Assembly (NCBI RefSeq): GCF_014639875.1
Contig: NZ_BMGD01000003.1
Location: 248,001 to 312,000, forward strand
Length of the DNA: 64,000 bases
Direction: 5' to 3'
Source of the DNA: Blastomonas aquatica
GTDB lineage: Bacteria > Pseudomonadota > Alphaproteobacteria > Sphingomonadales > Sphingomonadaceae
Shown piece by piece: positions 29,222-41,793 of the stretch. Made by a program: the position numbers and the translations under genes. Position 1 is the stretch's first letter. Each line of letters opens with the position of its first letter. The notes below the pieces were generated by a model. The model searched no databases and was not told the DNA's origin. It saw only the letters and a list, made by a program, of their open reading frames with translations.

Positions 29222-29299
29222 CGTTTTCCGGCATAAGCCGGAATCCAGGGCGGCTGCAGTGCCATCTAACTCCTGGGCTCCGGCGTTCGCCGGAGAACG
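29222..29299. repeat. Family B palindromic repeat, copy 3 (solitary)
   Basis: Same 78-base unit and orientation as 1777-1854, with arms weakened by substitutions (GGCATAAGCC, CTCCGGCGTTCGCCGGAG). It lies upstream of the DUF937-like gene with no nuclease gene beside it. Confidence 0.88.
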
Positions 29300-29454
29300 A
29301 AAGGAAGTTAACATTGGCGACGATGGTTCGCCATGCGTTTCACCCCGTCAACGGCACAGCATCTGGTAAAATCTTATCGCACCTCAACAAACGCAAAACG
29401 GCCGCTCGCCGGGTGGCGAACGGCCGATGATGCTGTGAACCCGTCGCGGTCAGG

Positions 29455-31062
29455 TCAGGCGACCACTGCCTGGCGTTGCGGCGCGGCGGCGCGGACCGCA
29501 TCATCGACATGGGCTTCGAACTGCGCGAAGTTGTCGATGAACTGGCCGACCAGCTTTTGCGCGGTGGCGTCATAGTCGGCCTTGACCGCCCAGGTGCCGC
29601 GCGGATCGAGGATCGCGCTGTCGACACCGGGAACAGCGGTGGGCACTTCGAAGCCGAAGTTGGGATCGGTGCGGAACTCGGTGCTGTTCAGGCTGCCATC
29701 GAGCGCCGCGTTGAGCAATGCGCGCGTCGCCTTGATCGGCATGCGATTGCCGACGCCGTATTTGCCACCGGTCCAGCCGGTGTTGACCAGCCAGCAGGTG
29801 ACGTTGCCCTTGGCGATGCGTTCCTTGAGCAGGTTGCCGTACACAGACGGATGACGCGGCATGAACGGTGCGCCAAAGCAGGTCGAGAAGGTGGCAGACG
29901 GCTCTGTCACGCCGATCTCGGTGCCCGCGACGCGCGCGGTATAGCCCGAGAGGAAGTGGTACATCGCCTGTTCGGCGGTCAACCGTGCGATCGGAGGCAG
30001 CACGCCATAGGCATCGGCGGTGAGGAAGATGATGTTCTTCGGAACCGGGCCCAAATTGTCTTTCGACGTGTTGGGGATGAAGTCGATCGGGTACGAACCG
30101 CGGCTGTTTTCAGCGAGCGTGTTGTCGGCGAAATCCAGCGTACGGGTTTCGGGATCCATCACCACGTTTTCCAGCACCGTGCCGAAGCGCTTGGTGGTGG
30201 CGTAGATCTCGGGCTCGGCCTCGGGCGAGAGGTTGATCATCTTGGCGTAGCAACCGCCCTCGAAGTTGAACACTGCGGTGTCCGACCAGCCATGCTCGTC
30301 ATCGCCAATGAGCGTGCGGCTGGCATCGGCCGACAGCGTGGTCTTGCCAGTGCCCGAAAGCCCGAAGAACACGGCGGTTTCGCCTTCGGGGCTGATGTTG
30401 GCCGAGCAATGCATCGGCATCACGCCCTTGGTCGGCAGCAGATAGTTGAGGATGCCGAACACCGACTTCTTCATTTCGCCGGCATAAGCGGTGCCGCCGA
30501 TCAGGATCAGCTTTTCGGTGAGGTTCACCGCGATCACGGTCTCGCTGCGGGTGCCGTGCTTGGCAGGGTCGGCGCGGAAGCTGGGCAGATCGATGATCGT
30601 GTATTCGGGCGCGAAATCGGCCAACTGGTCGGCCGTGGGGCGGACCAGCAGCGTGCGGATGAACTGGCTGTGCCACGCAAATTCGTTGATCACGCGGACG
30701 TTGACGCGGTATTCGGGCTGCGATCCACCGAACAGGTCCTGCACGTAGAGTTTGTCCTTGGTGCCCAGGAACGCCAGGAAATCGGTCTTGAGCGTGGCGA
30801 AGTTCTCGGGCGTCATCGCCACGTTGGTCTTGCCCCACCATACCGAGTTCTCGGTCTCGGCATCACGGACGATAAACTTGTCATTCGCGCTGCGACCGGT
30901 GTGCTTGCCGGTCGCCACCACCAGTGCGCCGCCAGCGGCCAGCGAACCTTCGCCATTGCGCAGTGCCTCTTCAACCAGTGCCTCGGTGCCCAGATTCCAC
31001 TTCTGGTTCTCGGTTGCGGTAAAGCCCTGATCGGCAAGCGAAACTTTTGAATTCTTAGCCAC
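29455..31062 (-). CDS. pckA: Phosphoenolpyruvate carboxykinase (ATP)
   Basis: Converts oxaloacetate plus ATP to PEP, the entry to gluconeogenesis. The 535-aa protein shows [12 protein letters not shown], the Walker-type P-loop [11 protein letters not shown], the metal site GDDEHGW, and [10 protein letters not shown], all in family order. It begins with GTG (GTG GCT AAG AAT) with GGGAG about 10 bases ahead. It is divergent from chvI, an arrangement conserved in alphaproteobacteria that suggests coordinate regulation. Confidence 0.97.
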   Translation of the reverse strand: MAKNSKVSLADQGFTATENQKWNLGTEALVEEALRNGEGSLAAGGALVVATGKHTGRSANDKFIVRDAETENSVWWGKTNVAMTPENFATLKTDFLAFLGTKDKLYVQDLFGGSQPEYRVNVRVINEFAWHSQFIRTLLVRPTADQLADFAPEYTIIDLPSFRADPAKHGTRSETVIAVNLTEKLILIGGTAYAGEMKKSVFGILNYLLPTKGVMPMHCSANISPEGETAVFFGLSGTGKTTLSADASRTLIGDDEHGWSDTAVFNFEGGCYAKMINLSPEAEPEIYATTKRFGTVLENVVMDPETRTLDFADNTLAENSRGSYPIDFIPNTSKDNLGPVPKNIIFLTADAYGVLPPIARLTAEQAMYHFLSGYTARVAGTEIGVTEPSATFSTCFGAPFMPRHPSVYGNLLKERIAKGNVTCWLVNTGWTGGKYGVGNRMPIKATRALLNAALDGSLNSTEFRTDPNFGFEVPTAVPGVDSAILDPRGTWAVKADYDATAQKLVGQFIDNFAQFEAHVDDAVRAAAPQRQAVVA

Positions 31063-31348
31063 TGGTACACTTCTCCCATGTCGCGGTCACCGAATGGCTG
31101 GGTGGAAACCCAATGACCAGTCCCTCAGTTTTGAGGCGACTCGCGCTTTTCAAGCATGCTGTGCGATGGTCCAAGACCTCTGGCCAGTGGTCTGTCAATA
31201 CCTGCTACCGGTGTCATAAATCCCGGATTATAAACTGGATTGGAAGCTTCGACGGTGCTGCGATGCACCATTGTGCACAAAGCTGTTGTTCCTGACGCTA
31301 CGATATGCGACCGGCAGGCGGACTTGATCGAGGAGGGTTCAGCCCGGC
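31063..31348. promoter_or_regulatory. Divergent pckA/chvI control region
   Basis: A 286-base region with no gene that must hold both divergent promoters. Locally AT-rich stretches such as ATAAATCCCGGATTATAAACTGG near 31217 (partly palindromic around TCCGGGATT) could hold a promoter or an operator. I do not see an unequivocal sigma-70 pair. Confidence 0.45.
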
Positions 31349-32056
31349 ATGGCGGCAACGATTGCGCTGGTCGATGACGACCGCAACATTCTGACATCGG
31401 TATCGATCGCGCTGCAGGCAGAAGGGTTTGTCACGCGGCTGTATTCCGATGGTGAAGCGGCTTTGAAGGCGATCACCGAAACGCCGCCCGACCTGTGCCT
31501 GTTCGACATCAAGATGCCGCGGATGGACGGGCTTGAGCTGCTGCGCAGGGTGCGCGAGCACAGTGCGGTTCCGGTGATCTTTCTGACATCCAAGGACGAG
31601 GAACTGGACGAGGCGCTCGGCCTGGCGATGGGCGCCGACGACTATATCACCAAGCCGTTTTCGCAGCGTCTGCTGATCGCGCGGATCAAGGCGATCCTGC
31701 GCCGCGCAGAATTGATGCGGACGCCCAATGAGGCCGGCGACGAGCCCGCAGCCGAACCGATCGTACGCGGCCGGCTGGAGATCGATCCGGCACGCCACAT
31801 GGTCAGCTGGGACGGCAAAAAGGTGACGCTGACCGTGACCGAATTTCTGATCCTCGAGGCGCTCGCGGCGCGGCCAGGGGTGGTCAAAAGCCGCAATCAG
31901 TTGATGGACGCGGCCTATCAGGACGACGTCTATGTCGATGACCGCACCATTGACAGCCACATCAAGCGTCTTCGCCGCAAGTTCCGCGAAGTCGATACCG
32001 AATTTTCCGCAATCGATACCCTGTATGGCGCCGGATACCGTTTCTCAGGCGAATAA
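31349..32056 (+). CDS. chvI: Response regulator ChvI (OmpR family)
   Basis: A 235-aa two-component regulator. The receiver domain has the acidic pocket DDD (residues 9-11), phospho-acceptor D53 in [11 protein letters not shown], a Thr/Ser at FLTSKDE and the Lys in ITKPFSQ. The winged-helix DNA-binding domain covers residues about 140-235, ending in [14 protein letters not shown] and TLYGAGYRF. Adjacent chvG and hprK identify it as ChvI, which controls envelope and acid stress and carbon use in related bacteria. Its 3' end overlaps chvG by 32 bases. Confidence 0.94.
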   Translation: MAATIALVDDDRNILTSVSIALQAEGFVTRLYSDGEAALKAITETPPDLCLFDIKMPRMDGLELLRRVREHSAVPVIFLTSKDEELDEALGLAMGADDYITKPFSQRLLIARIKAILRRAELMRTPNEAGDEPAAEPIVRGRLEIDPARHMVSWDGKKVTLTVTEFLILEALAARPGVVKSRNQLMDAAYQDDVYVDDRTIDSHIKRLRRKFREVDTEFSAIDTLYGAGYRFSGE

Positions 32057-33635
32057 CCCGCCCGCGCTCAGCTTGCGCTGGACGCGGCGGGTTTCGCTGA
32101 CCTGGCGGATTCTCGCGGTCAATATCTTTGCCATCGCCATGCTGGGCGGGGGGCTGTTGTATCTCGACAGCTATCGCGAGCAGATCATTCAGGAGCGGCT
32201 CGACCAGGAACGGCAGAGCATCTGGCTGCTGGCGCATGCGCTCGAGCGGCTCGACCAGCCCGACCGGATCGCGATGATGATTGCGGTGTCGCGGCGCTAT
32301 GCCTCGCGCGTCCGGCTGTACGATAGCACTGGCACGCTGCAGATGGACAGCTTTGTGCTCGCCCCGCCCACTTATGCACTGCGTGATCCGGCCAACGAAC
32401 CGTGGCAGCGCCACGCCGCGCGGCTGCTCGACCAGGGTTTCGACGGATTGGTCAACGCACAACGGATCGACAAATATGTCGAACGACAGCCAGACCAACT
32501 CCAGAACTGGCCCGAAGCGGTCGAAGCGCGTGACACAGCCCGGACCCAGGCAAGGATGCGTTACGCCCCGGATCGCACCCCGATGATCAGCGCAGCGATT
32601 GCATTGCCGCGCGGATCGGGCGTGCTGTTCACCAGTTACAACGCGCGTGACATCACCCGGATCGTGCGCGCGGAACGGACCAATCTAGCGCTTATCGTGC
32701 TGACGACGGCCCTGGTTTCGATCCTGTTCTCGCTGTTCCTCGCGCGGACGATCGTCAAGCCACTGCGCCGACTGGCGAGCGCTGCGGTCCGCGTGCGGCT
32801 GGGCCGCGCGCGAGAGGTGGTGGTGCCGCGGCTGCCATCAAGGGGTGACGAGATCGGTCTGCTGGCCCGTTCGCTGTCAGATATGAGTCTGGCGCTCAGG
32901 CAGAAGATCGATGCAACCGAAGCCTTTGCCGCCGATGTCAGCCACGAGCTCAAGAACCCGCTCGCCTCGCTGCGGTCGGCACTCGAGGGGTTGGGGAGTG
33001 TCAAGGACGAAGCCTTGCGCGCACAATTGTTCGATATCGCATGCAGTGATGTTCGGCGGCTCGACCGGCTGATTACCGATATATCCGAAGCTTCGCGGGT
33101 CGATGCGCAGCTCACCCGGACACGGTTCGAGCCGATCGATCTGGGCGAGATGATCGAGAACCTGCTCGAGGTGCGGCGCGCACGCGGGCTGAACGATGAC
33201 CGCGAGATCGTGTTTGCCCGGCCCCGGCGCGGGGTCGCGGTGGTGATGGGCGAGGGGACGCGGCTCGAACGCGTCATCTCCAACCTGCTCGACAATGCGG
33301 TGTCGTTCTCTCCGCCCGGCGGTCTGGTGCGGATCGAGGCGACCCAGGTGCGGACCGATGAGCAATGGCGCGTGCTCGTGCGGGTGATCGATGAAGGCCC
33401 CGGCGTGCTGCCGAGCGAGCGCGAGGAAATTTTCCGCCGCTTCCACAGCGCGCGTCCCGAAGGCGAGGCGTTTGGCCAGCACAGTGGTTTGGGGCTGGCG
33501 ATTGCGCGGACGATCATCGAAGGGCATCATGGCACGATCAGCGCCGACGACCGCGACGATGGCGAGCCGGGGGCGTGCTTCGACATCAGCCTGCCGGGCA
33601 TCGACCCCGACGGACTGCCGATATCGCCGGCCTGA
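32025..33635 (+). CDS. chvG: Sensor histidine kinase ChvG
   Basis: A 536-aa membrane kinase. TM1 is [19 protein letters not shown], a periplasmic sensor domain follows, and TM2 is [24 protein letters not shown] is around [18 protein letters not shown], and the HisKA motif [13 protein letters not shown] has H307. The ATPase domain has the N box [13 protein letters not shown], the G1 box [10 protein letters not shown] and the G2 box [12 protein letters not shown]. The start was placed at [11 protein letters not shown] inside chvI; no better start exists before the first membrane segment. In related bacteria the periplasmic ExoR controls ChvG; no exoR is seen here. Confidence 0.93.
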   Translation: MAPDTVSQANNPPALSLRWTRRVSLTWRILAVNIFAIAMLGGGLLYLDSYREQIIQERLDQERQSIWLLAHALERLDQPDRIAMMIAVSRRYASRVRLYDSTGTLQMDSFVLAPPTYALRDPANEPWQRHAARLLDQGFDGLVNAQRIDKYVERQPDQLQNWPEAVEARDTARTQARMRYAPDRTPMISAAIALPRGSGVLFTSYNARDITRIVRAERTNLALIVLTTALVSILFSLFLARTIVKPLRRLASAAVRVRLGRAREVVVPRLPSRGDEIGLLARSLSDMSLALRQKIDATEAFAADVSHELKNPLASLRSALEGLGSVKDEALRAQLFDIACSDVRRLDRLITDISEASRVDAQLTRTRFEPIDLGEMIENLLEVRRARGLNDDREIVFARPRRGVAVVMGEGTRLERVISNLLDNAVSFSPPGGLVRIEATQVRTDEQWRVLVRVIDEGPGVLPSEREEIFRRFHSARPEGEAFGQHSGLGLAIARTIIEGHHGTISADDRDDGEPGACFDISLPGIDPDGLPISPA

Positions 33636-33705
33636 CGACCGGCGTTGAAGTTACCGGGCATAAGACCGGGGCCGGCGCGACAGTATACCAAGGGGGGAGG
33701 ACATC

Positions 33706-34140
33706 ATGCATCCAGCAGGCCACTGCACCTATCCAGCAAGCTGCGTCAGGATTAACGGCGCGGCGGTCCTAATCACCGGGGAATCGGGGATCGGCAAGTC
33801 CGAGCTCGCGCTGGCGCTGATCGATCGCGGAGCGCGGTTGATCAGCGACGATCAGGTCGCACTGCGCTGCGAGGATGACCGCCTTTTTGCAACGCCGGCG
33901 CAAAACATCGGCGGGCAGATCGAGGTGCGCAACCTGGGGCTGATGGCGATGGAGCCGGGCCCCGAATGCCCGGTGGAGCTGCTTGTTGAACTGAACCGTG
34001 TCGCGCCGCGCTGGATCGAGCGCAGCGATCGGCGCGTCATTCTGGGGATTGCCATCCCGCAGATCCTGTTGTCGCCCGATAGCAATGTCCTGCCGATCAA
34101 GGTTGAAATGGCGTTGCATGCTTATGGGCTGAAGCGCTAG
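33706..34140 (+). CDS. hprK: HPr kinase/phosphorylase, short alphaproteobacterial form
   Basis: A 144-aa protein equivalent to the C-terminal kinase domain of HprK. It has Walker A GESGIGKS (residues 25-32), LISDDQV, and the HprK segment GGQIEVRNLGLM. The N-terminal domain of Gram-positive HprK is missing, as is normal in alphaproteobacteria. It phosphorylates HPr on a Ser. GGGGGGAGG lies just upstream of the ATG. It forms a transcriptional run with chvG and rapZ. Confidence 0.94.
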   Translation: MHPAGHCTYPASCVRINGAAVLITGESGIGKSELALALIDRGARLISDDQVALRCEDDRLFATPAQNIGGQIEVRNLGLMAMEPGPECPVELLVELNRVAPRWIERSDRRVILGIAIPQILLSPDSNVLPIKVEMALHAYGLKR

Positions 34141-34189
34141 GTCAGCAGGATGTCTGCGGCCGCATTCCTGCCGCACCAGGGGTGGCCAC

Positions 34190-35149
34190 ATGACAGATAT
34201 CATCACACCGCAGGCGCCTTCGCCCGACGCTGCGCCGCCACGCCAGCGAGTCATGCTGGTCACCGGGTTGTCGGGGGCGGGCAAGACGACCGCGCTCAAG
34301 ACGCTCGAGGACCTGGGTTGGGAGGCGATCGACAATTTCCCGATTCGGCTGCTGCCTCTGTTGATCGACACCCCGCACCCGGTGGGCCAGAGCGGACAGG
34401 ACCGACCGCTCGCCATCGGTTTCGACACGCGCACCCGCGGGTTCGATCCCGCCTCGATCGTGCGGCAGGTGCGCGAGCTTGAACAGCGCCCCGAGTATGC
34501 GGTGAGCACGTTGTTCCTTGATTGCGCTGGGCGCGAGCTTCAGCGGCGCTATGCCGAGACCCGCAGGCGGCATCCGCTGGCGCAGGATCGCTCGGCCGAG
34601 GCCGGGATCGCCGAGGAGCGCGAATGGCTGCAGCCGCTGCGCCGCTGGGCGGAAAACGTCATCGACACCACCGACATGCCGTTGTCAGAGCTGCAGCAGG
34701 AGATCCGCCGCCGCTTTGCGCTGGAGCAATCGCCGACCAGCATCATCGTCACCAGCTTCGGTTTTGCACGTGGCATGCCGCCCAGCGCAGATCTGGTGTT
34801 CGACATGCGCTTCTTGCGCAACCCGCACTGGGACAGGAACCTGCGCGCGCTGACCGGGCTTGATGCACCGGTAGGAGCGTTCGTGACGGAGGACCCGGCT
34901 TATGCAGGCGCGGTGGACCGGATCGTCGATCTTCTGAGCTTCCTTTTGCCGCGCTATCAGGCGGGGGCGAAGGCCTATGTCCACATCGCCATCGGGTGTA
35001 CCGGGGGGAGACACCGGTCGGTGTTCGTCGCCGAGGAGATCACCAAACGCTTGCAAGCAGCAGGCTTTTGTCCCAGTGTCCAGCATCGCAACCTGACGTC
35101 AAGACCCGTCGATGCCATTGAAGGAAGCCCCGTACAGTCGCCCGAATGA
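34190..35149 (+). CDS. rapZ: RNase adapter protein RapZ
   Basis: A 319-aa P-loop protein with Walker A GLSGAGKTTALK (residues 26-33 core), followed by LEDLGWEAIDNFPIRLLP. The C-terminal half has SFGFARGMP, FDMRFLRNPHWD and IAIGCTGGRHRSVFVAE, all RapZ hallmarks. In E. coli it guides RNase E to the GlmZ sRNA; in alphaproteobacteria its target is less clear. It is embedded with hprK and PTS genes, as in other members of the class. Confidence 0.95.
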   Translation: MTDIITPQAPSPDAAPPRQRVMLVTGLSGAGKTTALKTLEDLGWEAIDNFPIRLLPLLIDTPHPVGQSGQDRPLAIGFDTRTRGFDPASIVRQVRELEQRPEYAVSTLFLDCAGRELQRRYAETRRRHPLAQDRSAEAGIAEEREWLQPLRRWAENVIDTTDMPLSELQQEIRRRFALEQSPTSIIVTSFGFARGMPPSADLVFDMRFLRNPHWDRNLRALTGLDAPVGAFVTEDPAYAGAVDRIVDLLSFLLPRYQAGAKAYVHIAIGCTGGRHRSVFVAEEITKRLQAAGFCPSVQHRNLTSRPVDAIEGSPVQSPE

Positions 35150-35285
35150 TGGCGACACAGAGGGCAGGGAGAGTTCAAGCGGTCGGCGAAGGTCAGACAG
35201 AGACATTTTCAAAACCAGGTGATTTGGCACATATTCGGCCAGGTAATTTGGCTTAGATACAGGCACATTGGTACAAGCATCTCCC

Positions 35286-35696
35286 ATGATAGGTCTTATT
35301 CTCGTTACCCACGGACGGCTCGCACAGGAGTTTCTGGTTGCGATGGAGCACGTGGTCGGCAAGCAGCAGAACATTGAAACCGTCGCCATCGGCCCGAACG
35401 ATGACATGGAGCAACGTCGCGCCGACATTGCTACCGCCATCGCCAAGGTCGATACCGGCAAGGGTGTGATCGTGCTCACCGACCTGTTCGGTGGCACGCC
35501 CTCGAACCTGGCCATTTCGCTGCTCGATGCGGGACGGGTCGAGGTGATCGCCGGGGTCAATCTGCCGATGCTGATCCGCCTCGAAGGCGCACGTCGATCG
35601 ATGAACGTGCGGGAGGCGGTCGCAGCCGCGCGCGATGCCGGTCAGAAGTATATCAGCGTCGCATCCGACCTTTTGGGCCAGGAAAGCGCGCAATGA
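35286..35696 (+). CDS. PTS EIIA component (mannose/fructose-type, EIIA-Man-like)
   Basis: A 136-aa EIIA of the mannose family. The N terminus MIGLILVTHGRLA carries the phosphorylated His (H9). TDLFGGTPSNLAISLL is the conserved loop of the family, and GVNLPMLIRL follows. With no sugar permease in the window, it is probably a regulatory PTS protein receiving phosphate from HPr. It overlaps the HPr gene by 4 bases. An in-frame ATG six codons upstream is less likely. Confidence 0.92.
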   Translation: MIGLILVTHGRLAQEFLVAMEHVVGKQQNIETVAIGPNDDMEQRRADIATAIAKVDTGKGVIVLTDLFGGTPSNLAISLLDAGRVEVIAGVNLPMLIRLEGARRSMNVREAVAAARDAGQKYISVASDLLGQESAQ

Positions 35697-35965
35697 ATTC
35701 GCAAACGGTGACGATCACCAACGCCCGGGGGCTTCACGCTCGTGCCAGCGCCAAGTTCGTCACCGCAGTGGCGCGCCTGCCTGACACGGTGAAGGTGCAT
35801 GTCAGCAAGGACGACAACATCGTTACCGGAAGCTCGATCATGGGGCTGATGATGCTTGGCGCCGCGCGCGGCGACAGCATCACGATCAGCGTCGAGGGCG
35901 AAGACGCCGACGCCGCGCTCAAGAAGCTGGTCGGTCTGGTGATGGACGGCTTCGGCGAGGACTGA
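35693..35965 (+). CDS. ptsH: Phosphocarrier protein HPr
   Basis: A 90-aa HPr. The active site His is H15 in GLHARAS. The regulatory Ser for HprK lies in the GSSIMGLMMLGA segment (S47 or S48). It carries phosphate from EI to EIIA proteins; EI (ptsP) is not in this window. The gene overlaps the EIIA gene by 4 bases, consistent with a shared transcript with hprK and rapZ. Confidence 0.95.
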   Translation: MNSQTVTITNARGLHARASAKFVTAVARLPDTVKVHVSKDDNIVTGSSIMGLMMLGAARGDSITISVEGEDADAALKKLVGLVMDGFGED

Positions 35966-36017
35966 TGGTCCGCCGATCCGCCTGCGTGCCCGCATCTGCA
36001 CCTGAACCTGAAGAGCC

Positions 36018-36824
36018 ATGACAATTTCCCGCCTGCCGATCACCGGCTTTTCCAATCCCGCGGTCAAGGCTGCGCGGTCTTTGCGCGAAAAGAAGCATCG
36101 CAAGCGCGAGGCGCGTTTCCTGGCCGAAGGACTGCGCCTGCTCACCGAGGCGCGCGAGGCGGGGATTGTTCCCGAAGCGTTGTGGGTGGGGCAGCACCGC
36201 GACCCGCATCCGCTGATCGATGCGCTCGAGCGCGCGGTCAGCGATTGCGGCGGGGTGATCTATGAGACCACCGCCGACATCCTGTCGAAAATCTCGGGCA
36301 AGGATAATCCGCAGACCGTGCTGGGGGTGTTCTCCGATCTGCCGACAACGCTCGACCGGCTCGATCGCACCCGCTCGGGGATATGGCTGGTGGCGCAGGC
36401 GATGCGCGATCCGGGCAACCTGGGCACGATGCTGCGCACCTGCGATGCGGTGGGCGCAGGCGGGCTGATCCTGGTCGATCAGTGTGTCGATCCGTTCTCG
36501 GTCGAGGCCGTCCGCGCGAGCATGGGCGCGGTGTTCACCGTGCCGCTGGCGCAGGCGGATTGGGGTGAGTTCCTTGGCTGGCTGCGCGCCGGGCCCGGGC
36601 AGCTTGTCGGCACCAGTCTGAACACGACGCACGATTATCGCGGCGCGGCCTATGCCAGCCCGAGCTTTCTGCTGATCGGCAACGAGGCGCAGGGGCTGCC
36701 TTCAAATTATGAGGCGCACTGCGATCTGCTGGTGAAGATCCCGATGCTGGGCAAGGCAGACAGCCTCAATGCCGCTGTTGCAGGCGCGGTGATGGCGTAC
36801 GAGGTGCTGGCGCAGCAGGGGTGA
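36018..36824 (+). CDS. TrmH/SpoU family RNA 2'-O-methyltransferase
   Basis: A 268-aa SpoU methyltransferase. The N-terminal substrate-binding domain contains KAARSLREKKHRKREARFLAEGLRLL. The knotted catalytic domain has AQAMRDPGNLGTMLRTCDAVG (motif 1), LLIGNEAQGLP (motif 2) and VKIPMLGKADSLNAAVAGAV (motif 3). The target nucleotide in rRNA or tRNA cannot be told. It follows ptsH by 52 bases and is followed by a family A repeat block. Confidence 0.92.
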   Translation: MTISRLPITGFSNPAVKAARSLREKKHRKREARFLAEGLRLLTEAREAGIVPEALWVGQHRDPHPLIDALERAVSDCGGVIYETTADILSKISGKDNPQTVLGVFSDLPTTLDRLDRTRSGIWLVAQAMRDPGNLGTMLRTCDAVGAGGLILVDQCVDPFSVEAVRASMGAVFTVPLAQADWGEFLGWLRAGPGQLVGTSLNTTHDYRGAAYASPSFLLIGNEAQGLPSNYEAHCDLLVKIPMLGKADSLNAAVAGAVMAYEVLAQQG

Positions 36825-36832
36825 GGGTGGGT

Positions 36833-36967
36833 GCTCTCTCCCCTTCAGGGGAGAGAGATACGAAGGCTTGCCAGCCTGCTGGCTAGCCGGAGTTGAGAGG
36901 GGTTTGAGACAATCGCGAGGTTGCACGAATTCCCCTCTCCCAACCCTCTCCCCTCAAGGGGAGAGGG
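36833..36967. repeat. Family A composite repeat
   Basis: Two stems with CTCTCCCC/GGGGAGAG flanks and a central stem around GCTTGCCAGCCTGCTGGCTAGCC. This fills the gap between the convergent SpoU methyltransferase and the 58-aa Cys protein, and may help terminate both. Confidence 0.8.
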
Positions 36968-36989
36968 CTTTCAGCACGCCTTGCGCGCC

Positions 36990-37166
36990 TCAATCCCCCC
37001 GCAACCGCCGCTTGCCCTTCAGCCGGCTGGTCAGGTGAAACCGCCCGCAGCGATCGCACGCATAAGGGCGCAGATCGATGTCCGCTGCCAGCGCGGCCAG
37101 CACTGCGGCTTCTTCGCTGTCGAACCGTTGTTTGCGCTGGCAGATGCTGAGGCGGGTGCGGGGCAT
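36990..37166 (-). CDS. Small Cys-containing protein, 58 aa
   Basis: A 58-aa basic protein starting MPRTRLSICQRKQRFD. Seen is a C-x2-C pair in YACDRCGRFHLTS (C37, C40) plus C9 and a His, suggesting a degenerate zinc ribbon, and a basic tail KGKRRLRGD. Codon use fits the neighbours, and the stop comes right after the basic tail. I recall similar short proteins in sphingomonads but no function. It is divergent from the M28 peptidase gene 44 bases away. Confidence 0.65.
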   Translation of the reverse strand: MPRTRLSICQRKQRFDSEEAAVLAALAADIDLRPYACDRCGRFHLTSRLKGKRRLRGD

Positions 37167-37210
37167 GGTTCCACTTGCACCACGCCGCCGGTTTGCGCCA
37201 TGACGATCGC

Positions 37211-40277
<3,067 letters not shown>

Positions 40278-40283
40278 CCCCCG

Positions 40284-40544
40284 ATGATCGAACTGGTCCC
40301 CTTTATGCTGATGCTGGTCTGGCCCGCGCCCGATCAGCCGGGCGGGTTCGAGATCGAGCGGGTGGCAAGTCTGTTTGCGAGCGAGGCGGACTGCGATCGT
40401 GCGGCAGCACAGTTGGTGGCGGACGCCTCGGGCAGGGCGATGGCGCACCGTTGCCTGCCCGTACCCAAGACCGGCGAATATGACCGGTTGTTCGCGCAGA
40501 TCGACGCGGATCGCAGCGCGACTTCGCCCGAGCGCGGCGAATGA
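40284..40544 (+). CDS. Small hypothetical protein between guaB and rsmB
   Basis: An 86-aa protein with a hydrophobic N terminus (MIELVPFMLMLVWP) followed by an acidic-basic body with two Cys (C33, C56). No family recognised. It starts 6 bases after guaB and overlaps the downstream methyltransferase gene by 4 bases, so it is probably translated as part of this operon. It could be a small secreted or membrane-anchored protein. Confidence 0.7.
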   Translation: MIELVPFMLMLVWPAPDQPGGFEIERVASLFASEADCDRAAAQLVADASGRAMAHRCLPVPKTGEYDRLFAQIDADRSATSPERGE

Positions 40545-41767
40545 CTCCTCCGGCCCGGGTTCAGGCGGCGATCGACCTGATCGACGCGATCCTCAAGGCC
40601 GCGCGCGGGCAGGGGGCAAGCGCGGACACGCTGGCGCGCACTTTCTTCCGCGAGCGGCGCTATATGGGCTCGGGCGACCGCCGCGCGGTGCGTGACCTTG
40701 CCTATCGCGCGGTCCGCCGGTTTGGCGAGATCCCCGATAACGGCCGCGCCGCGATGGCGGGTCTGGCGCGCGAGGATGCCGATCTTGCCGCGTTGTTCGA
40801 CGGCAGCGGCTATGGCCCTGCAATGCTCAGCGAGGCTGAGCCGGTGGCGAGCGGCGGGGTGATCCCCGGCTGGATCGAGGCGCGTTTGCCCAAATTGTTC
40901 GACGCCGCCGAGAAGGACGCGTTGCTCGATCGCGCTGCGCTCGACCTGCGGTTCAATCCCGATCGCACCGATCGCGCGGGCCTGAGCGCGCACTGGCCCG
41001 ATATCGCGTTCAGCGACATACTGCCCCGCGCAGCGCGGCTGCCCAACGGCACCGCCATCGAGGACAGCGATCTGTGGCAGCACGGCGCGGTCGATGTGCA
41101 GGACTGGGGCAGCCAGGCGATCGTCGCGGCGTGCAACCTTCCCGATGTCGCGCTGGCAATCGATCTGTGCGCGGGTGCGGGTGGCAAGACGCTGGCGCTC
41201 TCGGCGATGATGCCATCTGCGCGGATCATCGCATCGGACACCAGCCGCGACCGGCTCGCGGCGATGGAGCCCAGACGCAGGCGCGCCGGACCCGACCGGA
41301 TCGAGACCGTGCTGCTCGATCCGCGGCGCGAGTGGGAAAGGCTCGAAGCCTTTGAGGGCCAGGCCGATGTCGTATTGGTCGATGCGCCGTGCAGCGGCTC
41401 TGGCACCTGGCGGCGCAACCCCGAGACTCGCTGGCGGCTGACCCCCGAACGGCTCGACAAGCTCGTCGCCGAACAGGCGCGGCTGATCGCCATCGCGATG
41501 CGGCTGGTGCGGCCCGGTGGCGCTTTGGTCTATGCGGTGTGCTCGCTGCTCCCCGACGAGGGGGCACGGCAGGTCGCGCACGGCTTGAAGGGCCAGCCCG
41601 GTTGGCATATATCCTTGGAACATATGAACATTGGCCGACCTGTCGGGGCCGATGGCGAGCTTGCCGGGGCGCGCGATAACGCCTCCCAACCCGCCGGAAT
41701 GCTCCTGACGCCGCATCACGACGGCACCGATGGCTTTTTCTTCACAAGAGCGATCCGGTCGTGTTAG
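40541..41767 (+). CDS. RsmB/NOP family RNA (cytosine-5)-methyltransferase
   Basis: A 408-aa m5C RNA methyltransferase. The SAM-binding motif DLCAGAGGKTLALSAMM lies near residue 210. VLVDAPCSGSGTWRRNPETRW includes the PC motif Cys, and VYAVCSLLPDEGARQV includes the TCS-like catalytic Cys. The N-terminal NusB-like region resembles RsmB (AAIDLIDAIL), but the target site is uncertain. It overlaps the small protein before it and nearly abuts the TPR gene after it. Confidence 0.88.
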   Translation: MTPPARVQAAIDLIDAILKAARGQGASADTLARTFFRERRYMGSGDRRAVRDLAYRAVRRFGEIPDNGRAAMAGLAREDADLAALFDGSGYGPAMLSEAEPVASGGVIPGWIEARLPKLFDAAEKDALLDRAALDLRFNPDRTDRAGLSAHWPDIAFSDILPRAARLPNGTAIEDSDLWQHGAVDVQDWGSQAIVAACNLPDVALAIDLCAGAGGKTLALSAMMPSARIIASDTSRDRLAAMEPRRRRAGPDRIETVLLDPRREWERLEAFEGQADVVLVDAPCSGSGTWRRNPETRWRLTPERLDKLVAEQARLIAIAMRLVRPGGALVYAVCSLLPDEGARQVAHGLKGQPGWHISLEHMNIGRPVGADGELAGARDNASQPAGMLLTPHHDGTDGFFFTRAIRSC

Positions 41768-41793
41768 CCTTGCGGCCAACCTGGGAGACTATC

